From positions 168,280-232,279 of the forward strand of contig JAGFNQ010009458.1 in the NCBI GenBank assembly GCA_024364735.1: a DNA stretch of 64,000 bases, given 5' to 3'. This document shows positions 35,155-46,137 of the stretch, one piece after another. Numbering within the stretch: the stretch's first letter is position 1; each line of letters opens with the position of its first letter. Origin of the DNA: Boesenbergia rotunda. Its lineage: Eukaryota > Streptophyta > Magnoliopsida > Zingiberales > Zingiberaceae. The translations under genes and the position numbers were made by a program. Under the pieces are notes generated by a model. The model was not told the origin of the DNA and did not search any database. It was given only the letters and a program-made list of their open reading frames with translations.

Positions 35155-35663
35155 GCTATTTTCAAAATTATTTCTAAGTACTCGACTCAAACTTTTTTCA
35201 AAATTTCTCTAAGCACTTATCTTAAATTTCTCTAATAGAAAAGGTTCTAAGTATTAATTTTTCCTTGAAAACCTTCTAAAGAGATTGGAAATTTTTTTCA
35301 CAACTCAACAATATGGTAGAAATTTTCTTTCAGTTTTTCTAAGTATTAAAAACTTCAGAAGAAGTTTAGAAAATTTTCTAAAGTGCGAAAACTAAGTAAT
35401 TTACTTGAAAATTTTCTAAGTGTAAATTTTCCAAGTGCCCAACCCAAAATATTTTTTTCGAAAATATTTTCTAACTTACATTTTCTTGAAAATGTTCTAA
35501 GTATTGAAAAATCAATTCCCTTTTTTAGACTTAGAAACTTTTTCAAACCCCTCGAACCTTTGAAAAACCTAGGGAGAGATTCCTTCCAGGGGGAGGAAAT
35601 TAAATTGGCATTTTACCTGCTTTTTGTTTAAACTTAACTTTTTGAACCGGGTTACCATAAATC
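35155..35663 (+). other. Copia 3' untranslated region shared by A and B
   Basis: Noncoding, TTTTCTAAGT-rich. It resembles the end of the noncoding region of C (ending ATAAATCAAAAAGGGGGAGAT). Which family this stretch belongs to cannot be settled by eye; the switch from B to A lies somewhere between 35120 and 35678. Confidence 0.6.
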
Positions 35664-35677
35664 AAAAAGGGGGAGAT
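35664..35677 (+). other. Polypurine tract of A
   Basis: AAAAAGGGGGAGAT directly before the 3' LTR, identical to that of C. Confidence 0.9.
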
Positions 35678-37109
35678 TGTAGGTGCAGGCAGCACCTAAG
35701 TCGAACCTGGGGTTTGATAATGGCAAAGGGTTCAAAAGTTAAGATGTTATTTTTGTCTAATATGTTCACTGAGTGTGTAGAAAGAAGTCCTGGCGAAGGG
35801 CTGCTGGGCACCTAGCGAAGGACTGCTAGACATCGAAACCCTGAGACCTGGCGAAGGGCTGTCGGGCACCTGGTGAAGGGCTGCTAGGAGTCTAAGACCT
35901 GGCGAAGGGCTGCTAGGCACCTGGCGAAGGATTGCTTGGTACCGAAGACGTGGTGAAGGGCTGCTAGGCACCTGGCGAAGGACTGCTTGGTACCGAAGAC
36001 CTGGCGAAGGGCTGCTAGGCACCTGACGAAGGGCTGTTAGGCACCTGGCGAAGGACTGCTGGGCAAAAGTCCAACCGGAGGAGCCGGTTGGCAAAAGATA
36101 AACTCTCCTGAGAGGAGTAGGTGAGGACGCATTCCCCGTGGAGGGAACAGTAGGCGTCGGTTCGACCTAGGGTTCCATTTGGGAGACCCGAAGTTAGAAC
36201 CAAGACAGCTACGGCTGTAAAAACTAACTAACATTCTTGTCATGTTTGTTGTGGAACTAACCTTGGATGCAGGGACCAAAGGAATGTGTTTCTGCATATC
36301 AGAATGCCTCAAAGGAGAGGGGCAGCAGCTGGGCTAGGCGCCCGGAAGGTCCCGGGCGCCCAAGGTCAAAGCCAAACGAACAACTAAGCAAGAATCGCTT
36401 CGGAAGCTTACTGGGACAGGCACCCTCAAGGTCCCGGGTGCCCCGATGGTCCCGGGCGCCTTGGATGTCTCGGGTGCCCTAGGTCCAAGCCAACCAGTGA
36501 TCGAAGCGAAATCAACTGCGAAGCCAGCAGACCAAGTCAACCGGGGCACCCCCAGTGTCCCGGGTGCCCCCGTCAGCTCCGAGGCCGATTCTGGAGGGAT
36601 AAGCGCTGACCGTGTTGTAGATGAGGTTTCTCGGATTCGTAGGCACGTGTCAGGTGCCCCCAGCGTCCAGGGCGCCCCCAAGAGTAGTATAAAAGGGGCT
36701 CGACCCCTAAGGCTTCGACATCACTTTTTCCAACGCCTCTACGCTCTTCGCTCAAGCGCTCTGCTCCGGAAAACTCCGATCTCGAGATTCTAGCGTCGAT
36801 GATGACCCTCTGCTCCGAAGTACAATCCACACCGGGCGTCGGTAACGAAGAGTATATTTTTCTTTATTGCACTACTATTGTAACAATCTTTGTAAATCTT
36901 TGTACCATTATAGAACTGCCCGCAGTGAATGGTCAAGGACCGTGGGCCTTGGAGTAGGAGCCGACCGCGACTCCGAACCAAGTAAAAGTACTTGTGTTCT
37001 TCTTGTGTGTTTGTTTTCATTTCCGCTGCGTAATTTCTCTCAATCTTAATCCGAAGCGTTTTCACGATATTCACCCCCCCCCCCTCAATCATGTTTACTC
37101 GATCCAACA
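35678..37109 (+). repeat. 3' LTR of A
   Basis: 1432 bp, TGTAGGTGCAGGCAGCACC to GATCCAACA. It is 151 bp longer than the 5' LTR, mainly because the GGCGAAGG(G/A)CTGCT array (about 35786-36065) has more units. TATAAAA at 36688-36694. The C-run near 37072 is longer than in the 5' LTR. The minus-strand 115-residue ORF at 35747-36094 (repeated SSPSPGLR) is the array read backwards, not a gene. Confidence 0.92.
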
Positions 37110-37114
37110 AGGAG

Positions 37115-37489
37115 TTCTTTTTCTATGGTGGTGTAGTTGGCTTGAGTAGCATCTAATGTCTTGGAAGCATAGCAAATGACATGTGGCACTCCATCCACCC
37201 TCTGTGCAAGTACAGCTCCTACAGCAAAATTAGAAGCATCACACATTAGTTCAAAAGGTAAAGTCCAATTAGGAGGTCTAATAATAGGAGATGAAGTAAG
37301 AGCCTCCCTTAATCTATGAAAAACTTCTTTGCATTTTTCATCAAAACAAAAATCTACATCCTTCTGCAAAAGTCTAGTCAACGGGTGAGCAATCTCACTA
37401 AAGTCTCTAATAAATCACCTGTAGAATCCTGTATGGCCAAGAAAAGCTCGAACATCCTGTACGCATACGGGGTAAGATAAAGAAGATAT
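37115..37489 (-). pseudogene. T2 end of RT and start of RNase H
   Basis: Minus-strand frame with the RT tail (VQDVRAFLGHTGFYR, a TGA, FIRDFSEI, PLTRLLQK) and the RNase H start (LMCDASNFAVGAVLAQR, VICYASKTLD, NYTTIEKELL). The last codons continue in frame into 25463 downward once A is removed. The left side is cut at 37490 by the LTR of D. Confidence 0.9.
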
Positions 37490-39172
37490 TGAAGGGATCT
37501 ATAGGTAAAAATATTTAAAATCGCAATGGAAATAAGAACCCTCGAGCGATCCATGCGAAAAAAAAACTCATACAAAGTGATCTACAATTCCTATCTTATA
37601 GGAATACCTTTGTCGCGTGCCCTTCGCTTATCCCGCTAGTCCTTTGGTTCGCCGGATCTCTTACACGTTCAAGTGTCCGTGCCTCTATGCGTATCCACAC
37701 GAACACGATCTACGACATGGAGAGGAACCACCTTAGTTGTGCTAGCAACTTGGGATGACTCACAAAGCACAAGAACCTACACTAGGGAGTTATGGACAAG
37801 GAGGAAGAAAGAAGAGAATGAGAGATGCACCCTCTAGCCTTTGACAAGGGGGGGGGGGGGTATTTATACTCATCTAATGAATACCAAGGGTCTATGTCCC
37901 TTGAGCTCCTCTCATCTTAATGCTAATAAAACCCAATGAATACCAAGCCTCTTGGTATCCCTTGAGAGTCTTAGTATTCTATTCATCTAATGAATAGAAT
38001 GTCTCTTAGCCTTCCTCTTAAATAATATTTTATTAAACCCTTTAATGAATATTATCCATAATTAAGTGGTTGAGTCTAATCTAGATGAGTCTAACTCAAA
38101 TTAGACTCAATCCCATAATCTAATTGATTCACTTGAGTCTAACTCAATTAATCCAATTCGAATCAAATCTTAGTCAAACCAAGATCAATTAATCTCGGAA
38201 GCATCGTGTCCTTAGTGTGTGACCGAATAGGTTCTCGTAAAGTTGGCAATGTGTCTAAACCACTTTAGACACATAAGCAATGAGCGGCATCTAGCAATGC
38301 ATCATTGCTACCCAAGTAACAAGAAAAGTCGAGATCCGACTTAACCTCCGTGACTACGATAATGTATGACCTTGTCCTTCTATCCTCGATATCTAGATTG
38401 ACCAATGAGGCATAGACTATGTCATCCTCAGTCAATCTTGTGTTTCTTGATCCCCGAGTAGACTCACTCAAATAAATGAGCTCAATATCTCATATTGACT
38501 CATTGGAGCATGGCCATGTGTTTTAGTAGTCCTACTCGATCAAGGGGCCCACAGATATCACTCCCGTCATATGGGAGGGATAGATCCCATCTACATCACT
38601 CACATCCCTCCGCATAATTCATTACATACCAGTGATCGCCTTTATAGTCCACCCTGTTACGGGTGACGTTTGACGATACCAAAGTACATAACTCCTTATG
38701 TAGGGAACCGTAGTGACTTCAGGTCTAAGGACTATTCATACCAATAGTCACATGAGAAAGTTTATGACACTCATATGACAATCTATGAAACTTTCTCATG
38801 ACGGGTCATTCAGTACACATTCTCTAATGTATACCCATGTGTCAACTTAATATCACATATCCATAACTTGTGAGCTCAAGTCATCAGTTGACCTACATGA
38901 ATGTCTCCATGCATTATTACTTTTGTCCTTGAATATTAATTCTTGACTAGGAATCGTTTAGAGTAGTGTTCTCTACATCATCTCACCATCGATTCAACCA
39001 ATCAATATAATATAGATAAGAACCTACTACCCAAGGACATTATTATACTTAGTTATTTGGCACAAATACAAAGTAAGTATAATAACCAAACATGCCTTTA
39101 TTAATAATAGAATATGATACAAAATGTCTCTAGTCAATCATCACATAATTGGCTCTAGGGCTCCTACTAACA
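37490..39172 (-). repeat. 3' LTR of element D
   Basis: 1683 bp. The plus-strand left edge TGAAGGGATC means the LTR ends GATCCCTTCA on its own strand. The right edge ACTAACA means it starts TGTTAGTAGG, right after the polypurine segment CTAGTGGGAGAT. It includes a G-run at 37849-37860. The left edge interrupts RT of T2. The 37378-37575 and 38265-38471 ORFs are not supported as genes. Confidence 0.85.
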
Positions 39173-39186
39173 ATCTCCCACTAGCA

Positions 39187-41356
39187 CTAGTGCCAATCAC
39201 TGTAATATCTAATACCCAGTGACCTAGTGTGACCATCATGCTTCTTTTGTGCCAAAGCCTTCGTCAAAGGATCCACGATGTTAGCCTCAGTGGGTACTCT
39301 GCATATCCTCACATCTCCTCTATCGATGATCTCTCTAATGAGATGGAAGCGCCGTAGTATATGTTTGGTCCGCTGATGTGACCGAGGTTCCTTAGCCTGT
39401 GCAATAGCCCCATTGTTGTCACAATAGAGATCTATCGGGTCCACAATGCTAGGAATCACACCAAGCTCTGCAATGAACTTCTGGATCAAAACAGCCTCTT
39501 TTGCCGCCTGAGACGCAGCAATATACTCGGCCTCTGTTGTAGAATCTGCGACTGTGTCCTACTTCGAACTCTTCCAGCTCGCAGCGCCACCATTCAGGCA
39601 AAATACATACCCTGACTGCGATCTAAAATCATCCCTGTCTGTTGGGAAGCTTGCGTCACTGTAACCCTTTACAGCTAGCTCCTCATCGCCTCTAAATATT
39701 AAGAAATATTCTTTCATCCTTCGTAAGTACTTAGAATATTCTCGACAGCTGTCCAGTGACTTTCACCTGGATCTGACTGGTACCTGCTCATCATGCTCAA
39801 AGCATACGAGACATCTGGACGAGTATAAAGCATGACGTACATGATATACCCTATAGCGGATGCATAAGGGATCTGATCCATATGGTCTCTCTCCCCTTAG
39901 AAGAGGGACATTGAGTCTTCGAAAGACTCACACCATGTAACATCGGCAGAAATCCCTTCTTGGAATTCTGCATGGCAAAACGATTAAGCACCTTGTCAAT
40001 ATATATACTCTGACTTAAGCCAAGCAATCTCTTAGATCTATTCTATAGATCTTGATGTCTAGGATATAGGCTTCTTCACCTAAGTCTTTCATTGAGAAAT
40101 AATTCTCTAGCCACGTCTTCACAGACTGTAGTGAAGGGATATCATTCCCGATGAGGAGTATGTCATCTACATACAATATCAGGAAGACAACTGTGCTCCC
40201 ACTAACCCTCTTGTAGACACAGGGTTCATCTTCATTCTTGATGAAACCAATCGCATTTATTGCATCATCGAATCGAAGATTCCAGCTTCGAGAAGCTTGC
40301 TTTAGCCCATAAATGGACCTTTTCAACTTACATACCTTTCCAGCATGCTCTGGATCCACAAAACCCTCAGGTTGTGTCATGTACACATCCTCGAGTAGAT
40401 TCCCATTTAGGAATGCGATTTTGACATCCATCTGCCAGATCTCGTAATCATGGTAAGCTGCAATAGCAAGCATGATCCGAATAGGCTTAAGCATCGCCAC
40501 TGGTGAAAAGGTTTCATCATAGTCGATACCATGAATTTGTTTGAAACATTTAGCTTCCAATCGCCCTTTATAGGTATGCATGCGTCCATCCATGTCAGTC
40601 TTTCTTCTAAAGACCCACTTACACCCAATGGATTTAATCCCCTCAGGTGGATCAACCAAAGTCCATACTTGGTTAGTGTACATGAATTCCATTTCGGATC
40701 TCATGGCCTCTAGCCATTTCTCAGAATCTGGGCTCATCACAGCTTCTTGATAGGATGTAGGCTCATTCAACTCAATGAGCGTAACGTCATCATGGTCAGA
40801 TAAGAGAAATGAGTATCTCTCAGGCTGACAACGTATCCTATCAGATCTGCGAAGAAGTTGGTCTACTTGAACAGCTTGTTGTTCCACAACTTCTTGTGCA
40901 ACAATCTCATGATCCACAACATCTTGTGGTGTCTGTTCAATGTCCATTAAGGCCTCAGTACTCTCTACATCTTGAACTTCTTCAAGATGGATTTTACTCC
41001 CACTAGTTCTTCTAGAAATAAACTCCTTTTCTAGAAAAACACCATTTCTAGCGACATACACTTTGCCTAGTGTGAGATTGTAAAAGTAATATCCCTTTGT
41101 TTCCTTGGGATATCCTAGAAAATAGCACTTATCAGATTTGGATCCTAGTTTATCTGAGACTTGACGTCGAACGTAAGCCTCACAACCCCAAATCTTTATA
41201 AAAGACATCGTCGGACTCTTCCCAGTCCATATCGTATATGGTGTCTTTATGACGGCCTTTGATGGAGCTCGGTTAAGTGTGAATAGAGCTGTCTCTAGAG
41301 AGAATCCCCAGAAGGAAGTAGGAAGATCTGTCTGACCCATCATCGATCGTACCATA
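39187..41356 (-). pseudogene. D pol: integrase end, RT, RNase H
   Basis: The minus-strand frame 41355-40015 holds the integrase end (VRSMMGQTDLPTSFWG, IWGCEAYVRR) and a variable linker. RT follows with YEIWQMDVKIAFLNG, GLKQASRSWN and the catalytic LYVDDILLIGND. It stops at 40015. Downstream frames with stops lead to RNase H (SGYVFCLNGG, then 39489-39187: YCDNNGAIAQAKEPRSHQ, ADPLTKA-like end). The integrase frame is cut at 41356 by E and its upstream half is at 51294-53095. Confidence 0.92.
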
Positions 41357-43587
41357 TGTTAGTAATATGAGAGAAGTGTCCTAAGACAATCGCCTTATGA
41401 TTGTAATCATTTACTTTAATAAATGAATATTCACTATTTGAGTATACATGTTCGTGTATTTGATTGAGATCTTAAACTCATTTACTGAATGTCCGCAATA
41501 CAATTCACAGCATGATAAAATTTGTGATGAATTCACAACTAGTGATTATCTCTACATGTGCAATTGTGAAGTATTAAATTTGTCCCTAGTCGATGAATTG
41601 ATAAATACGGACACTATCAATTCTGTTGAGACTAGCATGGGTTATTCTCTAATCAGCTGATTCTCACTGGCTGGTGACATTGGGATGTCCGGAGATAAAC
41701 ATGAATGCTAGTTAAGGGAACTAGTTCATTGGAGTGACTAGCTGTAAGACTTCATATGGTAATCTACATATAGATATGTCAATGAAGTTCTTACTGCAGC
41801 TTAAGTGCGATGTTCCTTTGACTTGCGGTGTTCAAGTCATCTTGGTCATAGAGACTTATACTTTGACATCTTAAGCAAGCATCTCTAAGGAGGTGTGGAC
41901 CCAGGATGGTTGGGTATAAGCCGAAGTGCCCGAAGATGTTTGAACAGCCTATAAAGGATTCACCACTCCTTGCGAGGAGATGTATACCCAAGGCCTATCG
42001 TCGAATTGTTACTCGAAGCCTCTGGCCAGAGCATCACATGTTCAGAGTATGAATCTCTCAGAAACATGAGAGTAACTAGAATCCGTAGGACGAGAAAGAC
42101 ATTGCTTGGGCTAGGTATGACGTAGTCAGCCTAGTGGGGGCTGACACACATAGACCGTGTCCTGAACCAAGTGGGTATAAGATGGTGAAGGGAATGAGGC
42201 ACGATTCATTAAAGCTGCTGAAGGGTTTCAGAATAGTTTCTGAGGTCAATCGTTGATCTTTCGATTAATTGGGGATCATGATGTACTACTAGGTGCCACT
42301 CATGATCGTTCTATAATTGGTTAATTATAGACGGCCAACATAAATCGAAAGCCTATTTAGTCACACGCACTACGAGTGATCCGAGGGATTTAAAACGAGT
42401 TGAAAATTGGATTTTCGATCAAGAGAGATAAGTCGAATCTGAATTTTTCAGAGACGCATCGGAAGCATAAAATGGCTAAGTCTTTTGAAGACTTATTGAA
42501 CGAATTAAATGAGTTTAATTCATGAGATCGTGGCTTGGGTTTGGCCGGCCAAAGAGGGTCCCCACCCTCTTTGTTTGGCCGACCACAATAAGAGGGAAGA
42601 ACCAAATTGTTTGGTTCAAATTTATAAAATAAACCGCACGTGGTTTGTCTTATAAAATTATGGATAAAGAAATTTGTATAAAGAAATTTGTATAAAGAAA
42701 TTTATATAAAGAGATTTATTTATCATGGAAATTAAAATAAACCTTGGAATGGTTTATTTTATTTTATAAAATCAATAATGGATTGATTTACCATGATAAA
42801 AAAATTTATATAAAGAAATTTCTTTCCATAATAAAAGGGGAGGGGAGACATGGTTGTTTTTATTATAAATTAAGTTGTAATAAAAACTTGGCATAACGGA
42901 ATAATTCATAGAAAAATTTATAAGATAAATTTCTTATGAAAAATTTATTCCGTTAAGAGGAGACTTGGCTATTAAGAGGCTACTATATAAAGGTACCAAG
43001 GCAAGGTTTGGAAATTAATCCAAGAGATCAAGGATTCTTGCCTAGCCTCTCTCCCTCTCCTTCTCTCCCTCTCCCTCTTCTAGTGCCGCCGGCCCTAGAG
43101 CCCTCCCCCTTTGCCGTGAGCTTCCACCACCAAGAAGAAGCCGAAGAAGAAGAAGAAGCGGGCGCGACTCTTTCCTTCCTCCTGGAATCTTGATTCCGTT
43201 CTTCGTTTGGTGGTTAGTTTTTCATCTCTCTCTTGGTATTTTTGTCGTGCCTTCGGAGAATCTAGTAGTTCTTGTCGGCACGAAACTCGTGGCTTTGTGA
43301 AGTCATCCCGAAGAAAACTCGGCGTGGACGCGAATAGAGGCGGAGCTTCCAAGGGACGCTACGGTTGGATCTCGTCCCTTTCTACGAGTTACGCGAGGTA
43401 TTAAGTAAATTAGTTTACTTTCTGTAAAATTTTAAATGTATGATCATGTCTCCACAACATAAGGTTGCATGCTAGATACGTGGTTAAAATAATTTGAGAA
43501 ATTATTTATGCTAAACCTTCCGCTGCACGTAATTAAATTTTAAAATTACGAACCCGTATCCATGTCAACATGCACCCGGTCCCAACA
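41357..43587 (+). repeat. 5' LTR of E
   Basis: TGTTAGTAATATGAG to CGGTCCCAACA. TATATAAA at 42984-42991. A short tandem TATAAAGAAATTTG-type repeat lies at about 42660-42720 and 42805-42830. A CT-rich leader follows the TATA box. ORFs such as 43008-43193 are spurious. Confidence 0.95.
42984..42991 (+). promoter_or_regulatory. TATA box of E
   Basis: TATATAAA, about 600 bp before the LTR end; the 3' LTR has the same at 50689-50696. Confidence 0.6.
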
Positions 43588-43588
43588 G

Positions 43589-43600
43589 TGGTATCAGAGC
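43589..43600 (+). other. Primer binding site of E
   Basis: TGGTATCAGAGC, initiator tRNA-Met type, 1 bp after the LTR. Confidence 0.92.
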
Positions 43601-45355
43601 CAGTTAGTGTTCGACATAATCATATAATTGTTTTGCGGAAAACTTTGTCATGATCTCAATTTTGGAAAATTTTCCAATTATGGAAACTTTCCAATTATGA
43701 TAAATTTTAGATTTAGGAATTTCAAAGTTTGGAAATCCTCATGAAATTTCGCAAACTTTTGAAATATCCTAGTTTTTGAAATTTTATGATAATTGTGAAA
43801 ACTTCTCATTTTTGGAAACTTTCCAATTTTAGAAATTTCCTATTTTGGAAATTTTCCAATTTTGAAAATATGTAAGTTTTCTTTGTACCAGAAACTTACA
43901 ATTATTCTGAAAACCTATTATGAAATCTCGCAATTTTGGGCACTTTCTTTCAAGAAAGTCTAGACAAATTTATGGATTATTAATTGACAATTAAATTCGA
44001 ATTGGTTTTAAATTATTAACAAAATTCTTTATTTTGGATTGAGCCTCAGGGAGTCGTCCAATTTAAAGTTAGTTGTTGTAATTTAATTTCCTATTTTGAA
44101 TAAAATTGTCATGTTTAATTTGGTTACGCCTCGGGGAGCGGACCAAATTAGATTTACAACAAATTCCTTTTTTTGGGTATCTGAGCCTCGGGGAGCCACC
44201 CAAAGAAAATAATTTGTTGAAATTAATAAATCCATAAATAAAATATGTAATCAAATCTTGGAAATTTTGAGGTGATTCTCAAACGATAATTTCTTTATTT
44301 GATTTAAGAGGTGATGCTCTTACATATTGTTGTCTCCAAAATTAATTATGAAAATGGTTTCCTATAGAGTTTTCTTAAATAAGATTTTCATGAAAATAAT
44401 ATGTGGTTGAATTTAGGGAATCTGTCTCTTAATTTAATAAGATTTGATTCAGAGAAATCAAAGTCTTAAACATATTATTTCCGAAATTGATTATGACAAT
44501 TTAGGAAATTGTTTCCAAAAATAATTCCTTGAATAAAGTATGAAATTAGAATTAGGAAATCCGGTTCCTAATTCAATTAATGAGACTTGATAAATTAAGT
44601 CATATACATACTTTATTAAGGAAATCGTTAGTACATGACATAATTATATGTCATGAATGTGCTTAGAAAAGAAAGGATGAGACCCAAAACCCCTTACAAA
44701 ATATTAAGGCTAACACCTTCCATTAATATGGTTAGAACCGGAGTTTTGTTTCTCGTTTGGGTTGATGGACACATCCATGCCCAGCTTGAACCTCAACATG
44801 TTCAAACCATGGAATTAGTTTATGATTAATATAGTTGGAGTCAGAGGTCAATCCTTAGTTTTGGTTGTTGGACACATCCAAGCCTGACTAAACGGTTGAA
44901 TGAGCTCCAACCATATTAAAACTATTTCTTGATTAATGGGTCAGCCTTAAGCTTGGAGCATCGATTTGTTGTGCCACAGCCAAGGTCGATGTAAAGAGAG
45001 GTGCAGTTGGGTGCTATGTATAATGTTGCATACTTGTTAATGAGTTAACAACCCAATGATTTATGCAAACATTGAATTAGTTGATAGCATAAAGTGATAG
45101 TTACATATATGTGATATGTAATCGGTATAGTTACCTACCTTCATAGCTAAGAATAACTTGATGGCCACAGCCATGGTTGTTCTTATCTATGGTTGGATAT
45201 CAACCTATTTGGAGGTGTTCCTACGATCTCCCGAATTGATAAAAAGGGTTATTCAATTCGAAAAATAAATAGGATTTAATTAATGTATGTTGATGCATTC
45301 TTTATCATTCTTCTCACATAATCTCAATTTGTATTTCTAGGATAATCACTCGATC
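43601..45355 (+). other. Long noncoding leader of E
   Basis: About 1.75 kb between primer site and gag with no coding frame. It contains TTGGAAATTTTCC-type repeats (43660-43870) and three copies of GAGCCTCGGGGAG or close variants near 44040, 44125 and 44185. Confidence 0.75.
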
Positions 45356-46137
45356 ATGTCTTCTCTGAATTTGCGTTCCATTTTGGACACCAATAAACTG
45401 ACTGGGCCAAACTTCATGGACTGGCTTCGAAACCTGAGGATAGTCCTCAAGGCAGAGAAGTTTGCTTATATCCTTGAAGATCAACTTCCCAACCGTCCTC
45501 CAGAAAATGCAACTCCAGACTAGTTAGTGGCCTATCAGAAACATGTGACCGATTCTGAACTTGCGAGTTGCATCATGCTAGCCGCTATGGTACCTGAGCT
45601 GCAAAAGCAGCATGAGCATATGGATGCTTATACCATCATCTTCCATCTTCATGAGTTATTTGACGAGCAGGCAAGATCCGAAAGGTTCGAGGTCTCCAGA
45701 CTCCTCTTCACCTCTAAAATGCAGGAAGGCATTTATGTCTCACAGTTTATGTTGAAGATGTTGGGATACATTGAACGACTGAGCACACTCGGTTTTGCAA
45801 TGGATCATGAATTAAGTATTGAATTAATTCTGCATTGTTTGCCCAAAAGTTATTCACAATTTGTGATGAACTATCAGATGAACAAGCTGGAGACTACCAT
45901 TCCTGAGTTGCTCAACCTGCTGAAGACTGTAGAGCCTTCTGTGAAGCAGGATCGAAAGACGGTACTGTTAGTTGGTTCATCAAAGAAAGGTTTTAAGAGG
46001 AAGGCCAAAGAACAGAATAAGGGAAAGAAGAAAAAGGCCAAAAAGACTGAAAAGACACCAAAAGACACTTGCCATCACTGTGGCAAGGAGGGTCACTGGC
46101 GAAGAAATTACAAGGTTTATCTTGAGTCCTTGAAGAA
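45356..46137 (+). pseudogene. gag of E
   Basis: ATG at 45356; MSSLNLRSILDTNKLTG and WLRNLRIVLKAEKF match the start of D's gag. A TAG at 45521 interrupts the frame, which continues (ELQKQHEHMDAYTIIFHLHE, LHCLPKSYSQFVMNYQMN) through a Lys-rich region to one zinc knuckle, CHHCGKEGHWRRN. There the normal CK is YK, so the last Cys is missing. The frame then runs past the deletion point near 46137. Confidence 0.9.

Larger units (their letters stand above)
25464..37109 (+). mobile_element. Element A, SIRE-like Ty1/copia retrotransposon with nested B
   Basis: Outer LTRs at 25464-26744 and 35678-37109, AGGAG duplication at 25459-25463 and 37110-37114, initiator tRNA-Met primer site, gag, spacer and the start of pol. 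Pol stops at 31321, in the middle of RT, where the LTR of element B begins. After B's gag the DNA runs straight into a copia 3' end and A's 3' LTR, so RT and RNase H of A and pol and 3' LTR of B are all absent. Confidence 0.9.

Noticed and set aside
35747..36312. Minus-strand ORFs with repeated Pro/Ser-rich residues
   Set aside because: They are the A LTR hairpin array read on the opposite strand; length varies with copy number and no domain is present.
36446..36793. Plus-strand 115-residue ORF in the 3' LTR of A
   Set aside because: It spans U3 and the TATA box of an LTR; the 5' LTR counterpart (26103-26432) differs in frame and content. GC-rich DNA explains the lack of stops.
43008..43404. 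Small proteins in the E LTR (also at 50688-51109)
   Set aside because: They lie in U5 after the TATA box, are Ser/Leu-rich low-complexity frames on both strands and are changed by indels between the two LTRs.
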